A stretch of 46,630 bases of DNA from Chloroflexota bacterium (GTDB lineage: Bacteria; Chloroflexota; UBA6077; JACCZL01), in assembly GCA_030447245.1 (NCBI GenBank), contig JAUJPG010000004.1, forward strand, positions 92,295 to 138,924. Direction: 5' to 3'. Positions 14,841 through 23,949 of this stretch are shown here, in pieces (position 1 is the first letter of the stretch; every line of letters begins with the position of its first letter). Under the pieces are notes generated by a model that searched no databases, was not told where the DNA came from, and saw only the letters and a program-made list of their open reading frames with translations. The translations under genes were made by a program, and so were the position numbers.

Positions 14841-15857
14841 ATGGATCGCTACTCGCGCCAGACGATCTTCCCGGAGATCGGCCCCGATGGGCAGCGACGC
14901 CTGCTCGGCTCGCGCGTGACGCTTGTCGGCTGTGGCGCGCTCGGGACGGTCCTCGCCAATGTCCTGGTCCGCGCTGGGGTCGGCACGCTGCGGATCGTCG
15001 ACCGCGATTACGTCGAGCTGAGCAACCTCCAGCGGCAGATTCTGTTCGACGAGGACGACGCGCGGGACGGCCTCCCCAAGGCCACGGCCGCGGCGACCAA
15101 GCTCGCGCGAATCAACTCGGAGATCCTTCTCGAGCCGATCGTCGAGGACTTCGGGCCAGACAATGCTGAGCGCCTGGTCCACGACGCCGACGTCGTCCTG
15201 GATGGGACCGACAACTTCGAGGCGCGCTACGTCGTCAACGACGTCTGCGTGAAGCTGGGCCGACCGTGGGTCTACGCCGCGGCAATCGGCAGCTACGGCG
15301 TCGTCATGCCGATCGTGCCCGGCGAGACGCCCTGCCTGCGCTGCGTGTTCCCCCAGCCGCCAGGTGCCGGCGCGGTCGACACCTGCGACACTGCCGGCGT
15401 CCTCGGACCGGTCCCCGGCGTGATCGCGAATCTCGCCGCGACCGAGGCGATCAAGCTGCTGGTCGGCGCGCGCGAGCACCTCGCCCTGGGCCTGCTCTGG
15501 CTGGATGCCTGGTACAACACGATCCAGCGCACGCCGATCACGGCACCCGTGGTTGACTGTCCGACCTGTCAGCAGCGCACCTTCGAGTTTCTCGACGGGG
15601 CGGGCGGCAGGCGGGCGACGACGCTCTGCGGCCGCGACGCCGTCCAGGTGCGGCCCACGCGCCCAGGCGAGCTTGCCCTCGATGCCCTCGCCGAACGCCT
15701 CTCGGCTGTCGGCACCGTGCGAAGCAACCCACATCTGCTACGTCTGACCGTCGAGGGCCATGATCTGACCATCTTCCGCGACGGTCGCGCGATCGTCAAA
15801 GGCACTGGCGACCCGACCGTGGCGCGCTCACTCTACGCGCGGTACGTCGGGACGTAG
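14841..15857 (+). CDS. thiF: ThiF/MoeB/HesA-family sulfur-carrier adenylyltransferase
   Basis: E1-like enzyme of 338 residues that adenylates the C-terminal glycine of a ThiS/MoaD-type carrier. The nucleotide site is LVGCGALGTVLANVL (about residues 28-42), then IVDRDYVELSNLQRQ, the family signature with the catalytic Arg/Asp. DGTDNFEARYVVND and the loop with Cys (VDTCDTAGVLGPVPG) follow. The zinc-binding CxxC pairs are CLRC and CPTC. The C-terminal about 85 residues (ending TIFRDGRAIVKGTGDPTVAR...) match the extension of Bacillus-type ThiF. No rhodanese domain is present, so sulfur must come from another donor. It closes the SAM-riboswitch gene group, 83 nt after the carrier gene. Confidence 0.9.
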   Translation: MDRYSRQTIFPEIGPDGQRRLLGSRVTLVGCGALGTVLANVLVRAGVGTLRIVDRDYVELSNLQRQILFDEDDARDGLPKATAAATKLARINSEILLEPIVEDFGPDNAERLVHDADVVLDGTDNFEARYVVNDVCVKLGRPWVYAAAIGSYGVVMPIVPGETPCLRCVFPQPPGAGAVDTCDTAGVLGPVPGVIANLAATEAIKLLVGAREHLALGLLWLDAWYNTIQRTPITAPVVDCPTCQQRTFEFLDGAGGRRATTLCGRDAVQVRPTRPGELALDALAERLSAVGTVRSNPHLLRLTVEGHDLTIFRDGRAIVKGTGDPTVARSLYARYVGT

Positions 15858-15874
15858 GTCCCAACTCGCGAAGG

Positions 15875-18624
15875 TCAGGCGATCAGCCCCAGCCATCGCC
15901 AGTACGGGATGCTCACCAGCAGGGAGATGAGCGTAAAGGCAGTGAACGCGAGCGCGAGCGGCCGCGCTTGCTCGTGGGAGAATGCCCGCTCGCCAGTCCC
16001 GTAGTACGCCGAAAGATAGACGACATTCTGCTGTGGGTACAGGAACTGAACCATCATCATCTGGATGGTCAGCGCGACGACCCAGGGGTTGACTCCGATT
16101 GCCGCGGCAGCGGGATAGAGCGCCCCGCCCAGCAGGACGCCAATCGGCCCCGGGCGGAGCACCAGTCCCACACCTGCTCCGAGCGCCGCCACCGCCAGCA
16201 GGAATATGAGCGCGCTGCCGCCCGTCAGGCCGGCCAGTCCCTGCAGGCGTTCCCCGAGCCAGCGATCCAGCTCGACATGGGCGAAGATCTCGCCGAAGCC
16301 GAGCAGCACTCCCAGGTACACCAGGAAACTCACGTTCACCCCGTGCTTGAAGCTGTCGTCGTCGAGTGCCCCAGTCAGGACTGCGTGGAAAACCCGACCA
16401 GCAGGAGTACCAGGATCACCAGCGCGCTCCACTCGTCTCGAGAGAGTCGCCCGAGTACCCGCCGCTGCAAGGCAAGCGTCCCCTCAGGGAGCTCGTCAGG
16501 ACCCTCAGAACGGTAGCGGAAGAGGATGAACCCGAGCGTCAGGCCGAACAGCACGAGGTGCGTCGGCAGCGCCGCCAGGAACCAGTTGACCCAGTTCATC
16601 CGCGCCTGGACCTCTGGCGGGAACAGCCCGTACGCGATCAGACTGAGCGGCGTGCCAGTCAGGAACAGCGCGCCCATGGCCCCGAAGCCGATGAACGTAG
16701 CAAGGGCCAACCCAGCCGAGCCGCCCGAACGGTCCGGATAGCGAAGCGCGTCCGCGATGTCTCGCGAGAGCGGGCCAGCCAGCATGATCCGGCCGGGCAC
16801 GCTCGGCATCCCCGGGGTGAAAAGAACTCCCAGGCCGGCCAGCGTCAGACAACGGATTGCGTGGCTGGCCGGCAGGCGGCGCACCAGCTCTATCGCGCCG
16901 CGATAGAGCAGGCCACTGCGGGCGACGGCCGTCCCGATTGCCATGCTCGCCAGCAGCAGGAACCAGGTCGAGCTGGCGAATCCGGCCGCCGCAACGGCTG
17001 GCGGCAGCGTGCCGGTGACTACCCACGCCCCGATCATCAACAGCCCGAGCAGATAGTCTGGCAAGACGTCCAGAAAGCTTAGTGTGACCAGCGCAGCGAT
17101 CGTGATCAGCACCCGCAGCGCCTCTGGCGACAGTCCGGGTGGGGGTGGCAACAGCTGCCACGCCAACGCGGTGAGCACGAGGGCTCCAATGGTCGCCAGC
17201 CATCGGGCCGAAAGCACACCGGAGGACATGCCGCCAAGCAGCGTGCCCACGGAAAGGCCGCGCCCACGCCCAAGCCGCACGCCCCGGGCCGTCTCTTCAC
17301 CGTCGTTGGCAGCATCATCAAGCGGGTCAGCCAGCGATCGTGCGCCGCCGGCGTTGTCCCCCGACGAACGTCCAGACTGACGACCCTCCAGCTCGATCGC
17401 TCGGCGGAGACACGCGACTGACTCCTCTTCGTTCCCAAGTTGCTGGCAGAGCTCGGCGAGCGCGCGCTGGTACTCGACCGCGACGTCGCCCGCGCGCGCT
17501 GCCGGATCATGCTTTTCTGCTTCGCGGTACGTCTCGACGGCGTGCTCCAGCTTGCCCTGCGCCGAACACGCATCGGCCATCAGGCGAACCAGTGCGGGTC
17601 TCCGCCAGAGCAGCCGGGGCGGCAGCGCCCGGACGTACCCTTCGATCCGCTCCGCCCTGGCTTCGATCAGGGCATCTCCGGCCTCCTCCAACATTCGCGC
17701 CAGCCTGGGCCAGTCTCCGGCGGCGTGGAGCAAGTCGAGAACGTCGGCCGGCTTGGCCTCCGGCCTGGCGCGCAGCTCGCGGGCAGCGCGCGACCGGAGC
17801 GTTTGTATGCCCCGCTCGCCGACTTCAGCCCGCAGCTCCCGAAGCAAGAAGGCGCGGATCGAGTCCTGGACGAAAGAGTGCCAGCCCTCACGGTCGGCGG
17901 TCTGGAAGAAGACTGCCTCCTCGACCAGGCGCTCGAACGGTGCGTCCGACCATTCCGACTCGAGCGCCGAACGCAGGAGTTCTGCGTCAAAGGTGATGAA
18001 CACGGCGATCCGCCGAAGCAATGCCTGGGCCGCGTGATCAAGCGAGCCGTAGGCAGCACGCGCCGCCGATACCATCTGCTCGCGGCTGTCCCCGAGTTGA
18101 CGAGTCAGCACGGACACCCGCTCGGCCAGTGCAGCAGCCAGGCGCAACCCGAGCCGGGGATGCTCGTCGACCAACGCCTGGAAGCGTTCCCGAGGGAGCT
18201 TCCAGACCGCCAGCGGAGTCAAGGCGGTCGCGCCGGCCGCGCGCGGCTCGTCCAGCAGTAACCCGGTCTCGCCAAAATGGGCCGGCGCTCGCAGGATCGA
18301 AACGGTCTGCGTGCCGCTCTCCTCGGTCACGGCCACGCGGACGGTGCCGGAGCGGATCAGGTACAGGCCGTCACTCGGGTCACCCTGGCAGAACACGGCC
18401 TCACCCGGACCACACTGGTACTCCTCCAGCTCGGGCACCAGCCGCGCCAGGTCGACGGCACTGAGATCACCGAAAAATGGGGTGGCCGCCAGGGTCTCGG
18501 CCGCACTCAGGGTCGGTGTGGCCCCAACAAGCTCGGCCGCGTCTCCCGGAGGCGAGCCACTCCCCTCTTCGGGCGTACCAGTGAGCTCTTGCACGACAGA
18601 GTCACCTGGGAGGTGGTCGCTCAT
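15875..18624 (-). pseudogene. cNMP-binding / TPR / SLC13-type transporter fusion, split by a frameshift
   Basis: The first 749 codons (18624 down to a stop at 16375) hold a Crp-like cyclic-nucleotide-binding domain (about 45-165; VFCQGDPSDGLYLIRSGTV, HFGETGLLLDEPRA). Next is a helical winged/TPR-like region (about 200-400), then membrane helices of a divalent-anion:Na+ symporter (SLC13/DASS) type (from about 460). The second half of the transporter continues in another frame, 16432 to 15875 (DDDSFKHGVNVSFLVYLGV...). The frames join near 16376-16384. Restoring one base in the minus-strand TCCTGACTGGGG would give a continuous Ser-Trp-Thr-Gly-Ala-Leu-Asp. Either a real single-base deletion or a sequencing error is possible. 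The gene starts 3 nt after the stop of the GT39-like gene. The intact product would be about 915 residues; the ligand of the sensor domain is unknown. Confidence 0.8.
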
Positions 18625-18627
18625 GGG

Positions 18628-20226
18628 TTAGGATCGCGAGCGGCGGCGCGCCGGCTCGTCGGGTCCACGGGGCTCTTGCAGCCTTCGGTTCTGGAGCAGG
18701 ACGACGCCGTTTTCATAGCTCTCGATCGTCCGGTAGTCCGCGTCGACCAGCCGGCGAACTTCGCGGTCCTCGAGCAGCCAGTACTCGGGGAACAGCAAGA
18801 AGTCGCTCTCCGCAACGGTCCGCGCGACACGCTCTCGGTCATCCCAGCTCCCGCGATCCATCCGCTCCAGGTTTAAGCGTGTTCCAGTGTAGGGGCGCGG
18901 CACAAACCACGGGATCGTCCCCATCGTCCCACCTGGCCGCAGCTCGGCGGCTCGCTTCGGGCCGTCAACGTAGGCCACATCCGCCTCGAGATCCAGGCGG
19001 AGTGAACCGCCCAGCAGCGGCAAACAGATGGCCGCTGTCAAGACTAGAGGGATGACTGTGCGCGCTTGCCGAGATGACTGTGGAATCGCGGCGGCCCAGC
19101 GGCTCAGCTGCACGATCCCCTGCGCCGAGAAGAGCGCCAGTAGTGGCAACACCTGCGTCGCAAAGCGCAGCTCCTTGTGCGGCAGCGCTGAGAGGAACAG
19201 TGACATCGCGGCCGCTGCCAGACCGATCAGCCGCCACTCCGTCGAGCGCGGCCACCACCAGAGCCCCCCAAGGCCGATCAGCGCCATCACCATCGGCAAG
19301 ATCCCGAACCACTCCGGTATTTGGAACAGAAACCAGCCCAACGGCTCCGAGCCAAACTCGGCCGGAGCCAGCCCACTGACCACGTTGTACTGGTACGACG
19401 CGACCAGGCTGTGGAATGGTCGTCCATAGGCGACCGTCTCGATGATCGCCTGCGCCACCGCCGCCGCCCCCAGCCCGCCCCCGAAGTGAACGAGGAATGA
19501 GGGACGACGGACCACGCCGAACGTCCTGCCGTCGGCCGTCCAGCGTCCTTCCTCCTTCGTCGCTCGCCACAGCACCCAGAGCCCGATCGCGGGCACGAAC
19601 GCGAGCGCCTGGTAGCGGATCATGCACGCTGCCCCGAGGGCCAACCCGGCCAGCAGCGGTCGGCGCGGCGCGCGTGCCAGGAGCCACAACGCCAGCAGGA
19701 CGAAGAAGGTCGACGGCACCTCGGCAAAGGTGCTGACTGACAGCCGATTGAAGACCGGATTGACGGTGACGAGCAGCGCGCCAATCAGCCCAACTCCCTC
19801 CCCGCCAAGGCGGCGGCCAAGCAGGTGCACCAGCCACGCCGATCCGAAGCCGAACATCACGCCCACGAGCCTGAGCGCCCGGACCATCGCCTCGCCGCTA
19901 GGATCCGGCCACAGCTGAGCCACGTACAGGACCGGCACATACAGCAGGGGCAGCAGCAGCGGCCGCAGATCCCACCACGGAATGCCGATCCCGAAGGCGA
20001 TCTTGTACGCGATGTTCACGTACTCGACCGGGTCGCCCTGCTCAAACCCGTAGGCGCGGGCCCAGAGTACTAGCCGCAACGCCAGCCCGCCAAGCAGCAG
20101 CCAGCCAACGGGACGAAGCCACCAACGACGGTCGTCTCGAGGTTCGCCCGCGGCAACCATGGCTGGCACGTCAGCTGGCGGCTCGGTCAATCCGAGAGGC
20201 GGAGACGGCACGGCAAGGCTGCCCAT
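18628..20226 (-). CDS. GT39-like (ArnT/PMT-type) membrane glycosyltransferase
   Basis: A 532-residue polytopic protein with about 11-12 helices, resembling the dolichyl-phosphate-mannose-protein mannosyltransferase/ArnT group. These enzymes take a sugar from a polyprenyl phosphate outside the membrane. The first extracytoplasmic loop has acidic residues (GDPVEYVNIAYKIAFG). Further marks are RLGGEGVGLIGALLVTVNP, STFAEVPSTFFVLLALWLLAR and ALPHKELRFATQVLPLLALF. The C-terminal soluble part ends in a basic tail. The frame opens at a TTG at 20238; the ATG at 20226 is preferred, and 20160 is also possible. It lies 3 nt before the cNMP/SLC13 gene. The acceptor is unknown. Confidence 0.82.
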   Translation of the reverse strand: MGSLAVPSPPLGLTEPPADVPAMVAAGEPRDDRRWWLRPVGWLLLGGLALRLVLWARAYGFEQGDPVEYVNIAYKIAFGIGIPWWDLRPLLLPLLYVPVLYVAQLWPDPSGEAMVRALRLVGVMFGFGSAWLVHLLGRRLGGEGVGLIGALLVTVNPVFNRLSVSTFAEVPSTFFVLLALWLLARAPRRPLLAGLALGAACMIRYQALAFVPAIGLWVLWRATKEEGRWTADGRTFGVVRRPSFLVHFGGGLGAAAVAQAIIETVAYGRPFHSLVASYQYNVVSGLAPAEFGSEPLGWFLFQIPEWFGILPMVMALIGLGGLWWWPRSTEWRLIGLAAAAMSLFLSALPHKELRFATQVLPLLALFSAQGIVQLSRWAAAIPQSSRQARTVIPLVLTAAICLPLLGGSLRLDLEADVAYVDGPKRAAELRPGGTMGTIPWFVPRPYTGTRLNLERMDRGSWDDRERVARTVAESDFLLFPEYWLLEDREVRRLVDADYRTIESYENGVVLLQNRRLQEPRGPDEPARRRSRS

Positions 20227-20300
20227 GAGTTCAGGCAAGCGATGGTACCACAGGCAGCCGAGGTGTCATGCTCAACCCGAGGCCAAACGGAGGACACTGC

Positions 20301-21629
20301 ATGTCACACGCCGCCGAAGCCACACCGCCGCGGGCGCTGGCGCCGGTGCTGCTCGGCAACTTCGCGCTCCGCGCGGCCGGAGCGAGCACAGGGCTGCTAC
20401 TGACGCTGTACCTTGGCTGGATCAACCGCGAGCTGTACCCGATCTCGGCCACGACCCTCGGCCTGCTGGCCGGCGGCTACTATCTGGCCGAAATGGTCGC
20501 CGCGCCGGCGTTCGGAGCACTCGGCGATCGCCGCGGCCGCCGTCCGCTGTTGCTGCTCGGGCCGGCCCTCGGCTTCGTGGCCGTCGGCCTGACCGGCACG
20601 ACAACGCTGCTGGCCGTCCTGTTCCTCACTCGACTTCTGGAAGGGTTGGCCGCCGCCGCCACAACGCCTGCGCTGCTGGGCTTGCTGGCAGCGCGGGCCG
20701 GCGACGACCGCGCGCTCCGTGGCCGGATGATGAGCGTCTTCGAGGCCGGCACGATCCTTGGCCTGACCGTCGGCTCCGTGGCCGGCTCGCTGCTCTGGGA
20801 CAGTCTTGGGCGCATGGCTTTCTTCGCGGTCGCGGCGGTGTACCTGGCCAGTCTGGCACTCTTCTGGCGCGCCGACGAAGGACACCCTCACAGTGGCCCG
20901 GCCGTCCCTGGTCGTCTCTCCGGCGCGGCGAGCGCGGGAACGAGCGCGCTTCGCGAGGCTCGCTCCAACGTTGATGTACCCCGCTCGAGTCCGCCGAGTA
21001 TCGCCCAGAGCGCACGCACCGTCCTTCGCTACCGGCCGCTGCGGGGCTTCATGCCGGCCTGGTTGGCCGTCAATGCCGTCGTCGGCCTCTGGTTGACCCA
21101 CGCCGTCTACCAGATGACCGCGGGGCGGGAGCTCGCTGGCCAGTACCTTGTTGGCGCCTTCACCGGGCAGACCATCGCGACGATTCTGGCCGGCTACGCG
21201 ATCACCTTCGGACTTGGGATCGCGGCTTGGGGCTACGCCTTTCGCTGGCTCGCTGAGCACGTCGTGATGCGGATCGCCATGGTCGCCATGCTGAGCGCGA
21301 CTGCCGCTCTGTTCCTGTTGAATCACGTCAACGGGCCCGGCCCGGCCCTATGGCTGGGCATCGGCTGGTTCGGCGGCTCGGTCCGCGTGGAAAGCGGCTT
21401 TGCGCCAGCCGCCGTCAGCTACCTGGCGCGGCTCTCCTCCAGGCAGCGCGCCGACCGGGGTCTATTCATGGGCCTGTACTCGGTCGTCCTGGGGCTAGGC
21501 CAGCTCGTCGGGAGCTGGCTTGGCGGCCCGTTCGCCGATCGTTGGGGCATGGACGGCATCCTCGCCCTGACCGCTGTGCTCGGCACGATCGCGCTCGGCC
21601 TCACGCTCCGCTTGAGGTCCCAGGCATGA
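20301..21629 (+). CDS. Major facilitator superfamily transporter
   Basis: A 442-residue inner-membrane secondary transporter with 12 predicted helices. The signature loop between helices 2 and 3 is FGALGDRRGRRPLLLLG. The central cytoplasmic loop is long and rich in Ser/Arg (about 205-250). The chosen ATG has GGAGG 7 nt upstream; the frame opens 33 nt earlier without a ribosome site. The sequence most resembles drug or metabolite efflux proteins, but the substrate cannot be told. It is divergent from the GT39-like gene and runs into the dgcN-like gene after about 100 nt. Confidence 0.88.
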   Translation: MSHAAEATPPRALAPVLLGNFALRAAGASTGLLLTLYLGWINRELYPISATTLGLLAGGYYLAEMVAAPAFGALGDRRGRRPLLLLGPALGFVAVGLTGTTTLLAVLFLTRLLEGLAAAATTPALLGLLAARAGDDRALRGRMMSVFEAGTILGLTVGSVAGSLLWDSLGRMAFFAVAAVYLASLALFWRADEGHPHSGPAVPGRLSGAASAGTSALREARSNVDVPRSSPPSIAQSARTVLRYRPLRGFMPAWLAVNAVVGLWLTHAVYQMTAGRELAGQYLVGAFTGQTIATILAGYAITFGLGIAAWGYAFRWLAEHVVMRIAMVAMLSATAALFLLNHVNGPGPALWLGIGWFGGSVRVESGFAPAAVSYLARLSSRQRADRGLFMGLYSVVLGLGQLVGSWLGGPFADRWGMDGILALTAVLGTIALGLTLRLRSQA

Positions 21630-21728
21630 TCCTGGTGCAGAACCTTGCCCAGCCAGGTTGTTCGCGTCCTGAAATGCAGTCGCCTTCCTGGCTGGACTTC
21701 TACGATGGTGATGGCTACGCTTACGAGC

Positions 21729-22769
21729 ATGCATCGACCTGGCTTGGCCATTCTCGTGAACAGCGACGACCCGTTCAATGCCAAGACCGCCGTCGGCGTG
21801 CTGCGCTATGGGCGCGACCCGATCGTCGCCCTTGTCGACCCCGAGCGGGCCGGCCAGACCGCGGCCGACATCTACGGCGTCCGCCCGGACGTGCCGGTCG
21901 TCGCCGGCGTCCGTGACCTGCCGCCGGACGCCGGACGACTGCTCGTGGGGATCGCTTCGCGCGGTGGCCAGCTGCCGGACGAGATGCGCTCGGAGATCCT
22001 GGCCGCGATCGACTGTGGGATGGACGTCCTGAACGGTCTGCACACCTTCCTCGACGAGGACCCGCTGTTGGCGGAGGCGGCGGCGCGCAAGGGCGTCCAC
22101 CTGATCGATCTGCGTCGGGTGCCCAAGGATTTGCCAGTCGGCCTGGGGCTGCCACATCGTGCGGGCAGCCATGTCGTCCTGACCGTCGGTAGCGATTGCA
22201 ACGTCGGCAAGATGTCGGTCTCGCTGGAGCTGGACCGCGCGGCCCGCGAGCGTGGGCTCAGCTCGACGTTCATCGCCACTGGCCAGACCGGGATCATGAT
22301 CGCCGGCGGCGGGATCGCCGTCGACCGCGTCATCTCCGACTTCATGGCTGGCGCCATCGAGCAGCTGGTAGTACCGGCCGCCGAGGAATACGATTGGGTC
22401 TGGGTCGAAGGCCAGGGATCGCTGGTCCACCCCGGCTACTCGGGTGTGACCATGGGCCTGCTCCACGGCACCGCGCCGGAGCTGATGGTCTTGTGCCACC
22501 AGCCCACCCGAACCTCCATTCGCCGCTACGACGACGTGCCAATCCCGCCGCTCGGCGAAGTCCGCCGGATCTACGAGGAGGCCGCGCGCTGGCGGGCAAC
22601 GAGCCGCGTGGCGGCCGTCGCGCTCAATACCTTCGACCTGGACGAGGGCGCCGCGCGCGCCGCGATCGCCCGCGCCGAGGACGAGACCGAGCTGCCGGCC
22701 GACGACGTCGTCCGCTTCGGGCCGGCCAAGCTGGTCGACGCGCTCACGGGTCGGACCGGGGACGAATGA
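21729..22769 (+). CDS. dgcN: DgcN-like (DUF1611) P-loop protein, probable D-amino-acid N-acetyltransferase
   Basis: A 346-residue protein of the DUF1611/DgcN family. The N-terminal Rossmann-like part reads HRPGLAILVNSDDPFNAKTAVGVLRYG, and the C-terminal P-loop domain has Walker A GSDCNVGKMS (about 154-163) followed by GLSSTFIATGQTGIMI. From memory of the family, DgcN proteins N-acetylate D-glutamate, and the adjacent enolase-superfamily partner acts on the N-acetyl product. The start is uncertain: the frame opens at 21645, and ATGs at 21705, 21711 and 21729 all lack a good ribosome site; 21729 fits the usual N-terminus. The partner gene follows after 94 nt. A role in cell-wall D-amino-acid recycling is an inference. 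Confidence 0.82.
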   Translation: MHRPGLAILVNSDDPFNAKTAVGVLRYGRDPIVALVDPERAGQTAADIYGVRPDVPVVAGVRDLPPDAGRLLVGIASRGGQLPDEMRSEILAAIDCGMDVLNGLHTFLDEDPLLAEAAARKGVHLIDLRRVPKDLPVGLGLPHRAGSHVVLTVGSDCNVGKMSVSLELDRAARERGLSSTFIATGQTGIMIAGGGIAVDRVISDFMAGAIEQLVVPAAEEYDWVWVEGQGSLVHPGYSGVTMGLLHGTAPELMVLCHQPTRTSIRRYDDVPIPPLGEVRRIYEEAARWRATSRVAAVALNTFDLDEGAARAAIARAEDETELPADDVVRFGPAKLVDALTGRTGDE

Positions 22770-22863
22770 GGATCTGCGAACCACCGCGAACAGTATCCTT
22801 CCTCTTCCACAGCCGGTCGTTCATGGTCCGTCCCTCGTCCTCCGTCGTCCGTCGGCAACTCTG

Positions 22864-23922
22864 ATGGCGCGGGCCGTCGTCCAGTGGGAGCCGCTCGACC
22901 TGCCGCTCCGCAACCCGTTCGGCATCTCGCGGCGGACCACGACCGTGGCGCGGAACGTCCTCGTGGGAATCGCGTCAGACGGCTTCGTCGGCCTCGGCGA
23001 GTGCGCGCCGAACGCCTACTACGGCGAATCTCAGGCGAGTGTCCTCGCCTGGCTGCCGCGACTGGCCGAGGCTCTGCCCGACGATCCAGGTGCGATCCGC
23101 CAGGCAACGGTGGACCTGGAGCACGCCACCCACAACAATCCGGCCGCCCGGGCCGGCCTGGAGCTCGCTCTCTGGGACCTCCTCGGCAAGCGACTTGGCA
23201 CGTCGGTCTGGCGCCTCTGGGGCCTAAGCCCGGACCCGCCCGCTAGCTCGTTCACCATCGGCATTGACACGCCGGGGCGCATGGCTGAAAAGGCCACGGC
23301 CGCCCACGAGTTCCCGCTGCTCAAGGTCAAAGTCGGCACGCCGGCTGACCGGGCGAATCTGGCCGCCATCCGCGACGCGCGCCCGGATGCGCGCATTCGC
23401 ATCGATGCGAATGGCGCGTGGTCGGCCAAAGAGGCCCTCGTCGCGCTCGCGGAGCTGGAACCGTTTGAGCTGGACCTCGTCGAGCAGCCGGTCAACGCCG
23501 ACGACCTCGACGGGCTAGCTCGGGTGGCGAATGCAACTCGCCTCCCAGTCTACGCCGACGAGGGCTGCGTGTCGGCGGCCGACGTGCCCCGCCTAGCTGG
23601 CCGTTGCGACGGCATCGTAGTCAAGCTCCAGAAATGCGGCGGCCTCGGACCGGCACTCGCTCAGATCCACGCCGCCCGCGCCCACGGACTCAAGATCATG
23701 CTCGGCTGCATGGTTGAGAGCGGACTCGGCATCAGCGCCGCCGCCCAGCTCGCGCCGCTCTGCGACACGCTGGACCTGGATGGCAACCTGCTGCTCGCGG
23801 AAGATCCGTTCGACGGCGCCGCTGCCCCCGGCGGCCGGCTCCAGATGCCGAGCGGGCCCGGCCTGGGAGCGACTTCGAGAACCCGCCCCCAATCGCCCTT
23901 CACGGAGGGAGGCAGTCAGTAG
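22864..23922 (+). CDS. dgcA: Enolase-superfamily epimerase (dipeptide epimerase / DgcA-like racemase)
   Basis: A 352-residue member of the muconate-lactonising subgroup of the enolase superfamily. The general-base Lys is in KVKVG (K156), and the metal ligands are D181 (IDANGAW), E207 (VEQPV) and D232 (ADEG). The second Lys is in VVKLQKCGG, with the DLDG substrate motif near the end. This set fits L-Ala-D/L-Glu dipeptide epimerases and DgcA racemases acting on N-acetyl-D-glutamate. Pairing with the DUF1611 gene favours the latter. No ribosome site precedes the ATG. The last about 20 residues are a variable tail. It is convergent with the DsbA-like gene, 27 nt away. Confidence 0.87.
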   Translation: MARAVVQWEPLDLPLRNPFGISRRTTTVARNVLVGIASDGFVGLGECAPNAYYGESQASVLAWLPRLAEALPDDPGAIRQATVDLEHATHNNPAARAGLELALWDLLGKRLGTSVWRLWGLSPDPPASSFTIGIDTPGRMAEKATAAHEFPLLKVKVGTPADRANLAAIRDARPDARIRIDANGAWSAKEALVALAELEPFELDLVEQPVNADDLDGLARVANATRLPVYADEGCVSAADVPRLAGRCDGIVVKLQKCGGLGPALAQIHAARAHGLKIMLGCMVESGLGISAAAQLAPLCDTLDLDGNLLLAEDPFDGAAAPGGRLQMPSGPGLGATSRTRPQSPFTEGGSQ

Positions 23923-23949
23923 CAGGTTGTCCAGGTTGGGCGAGGGTCT

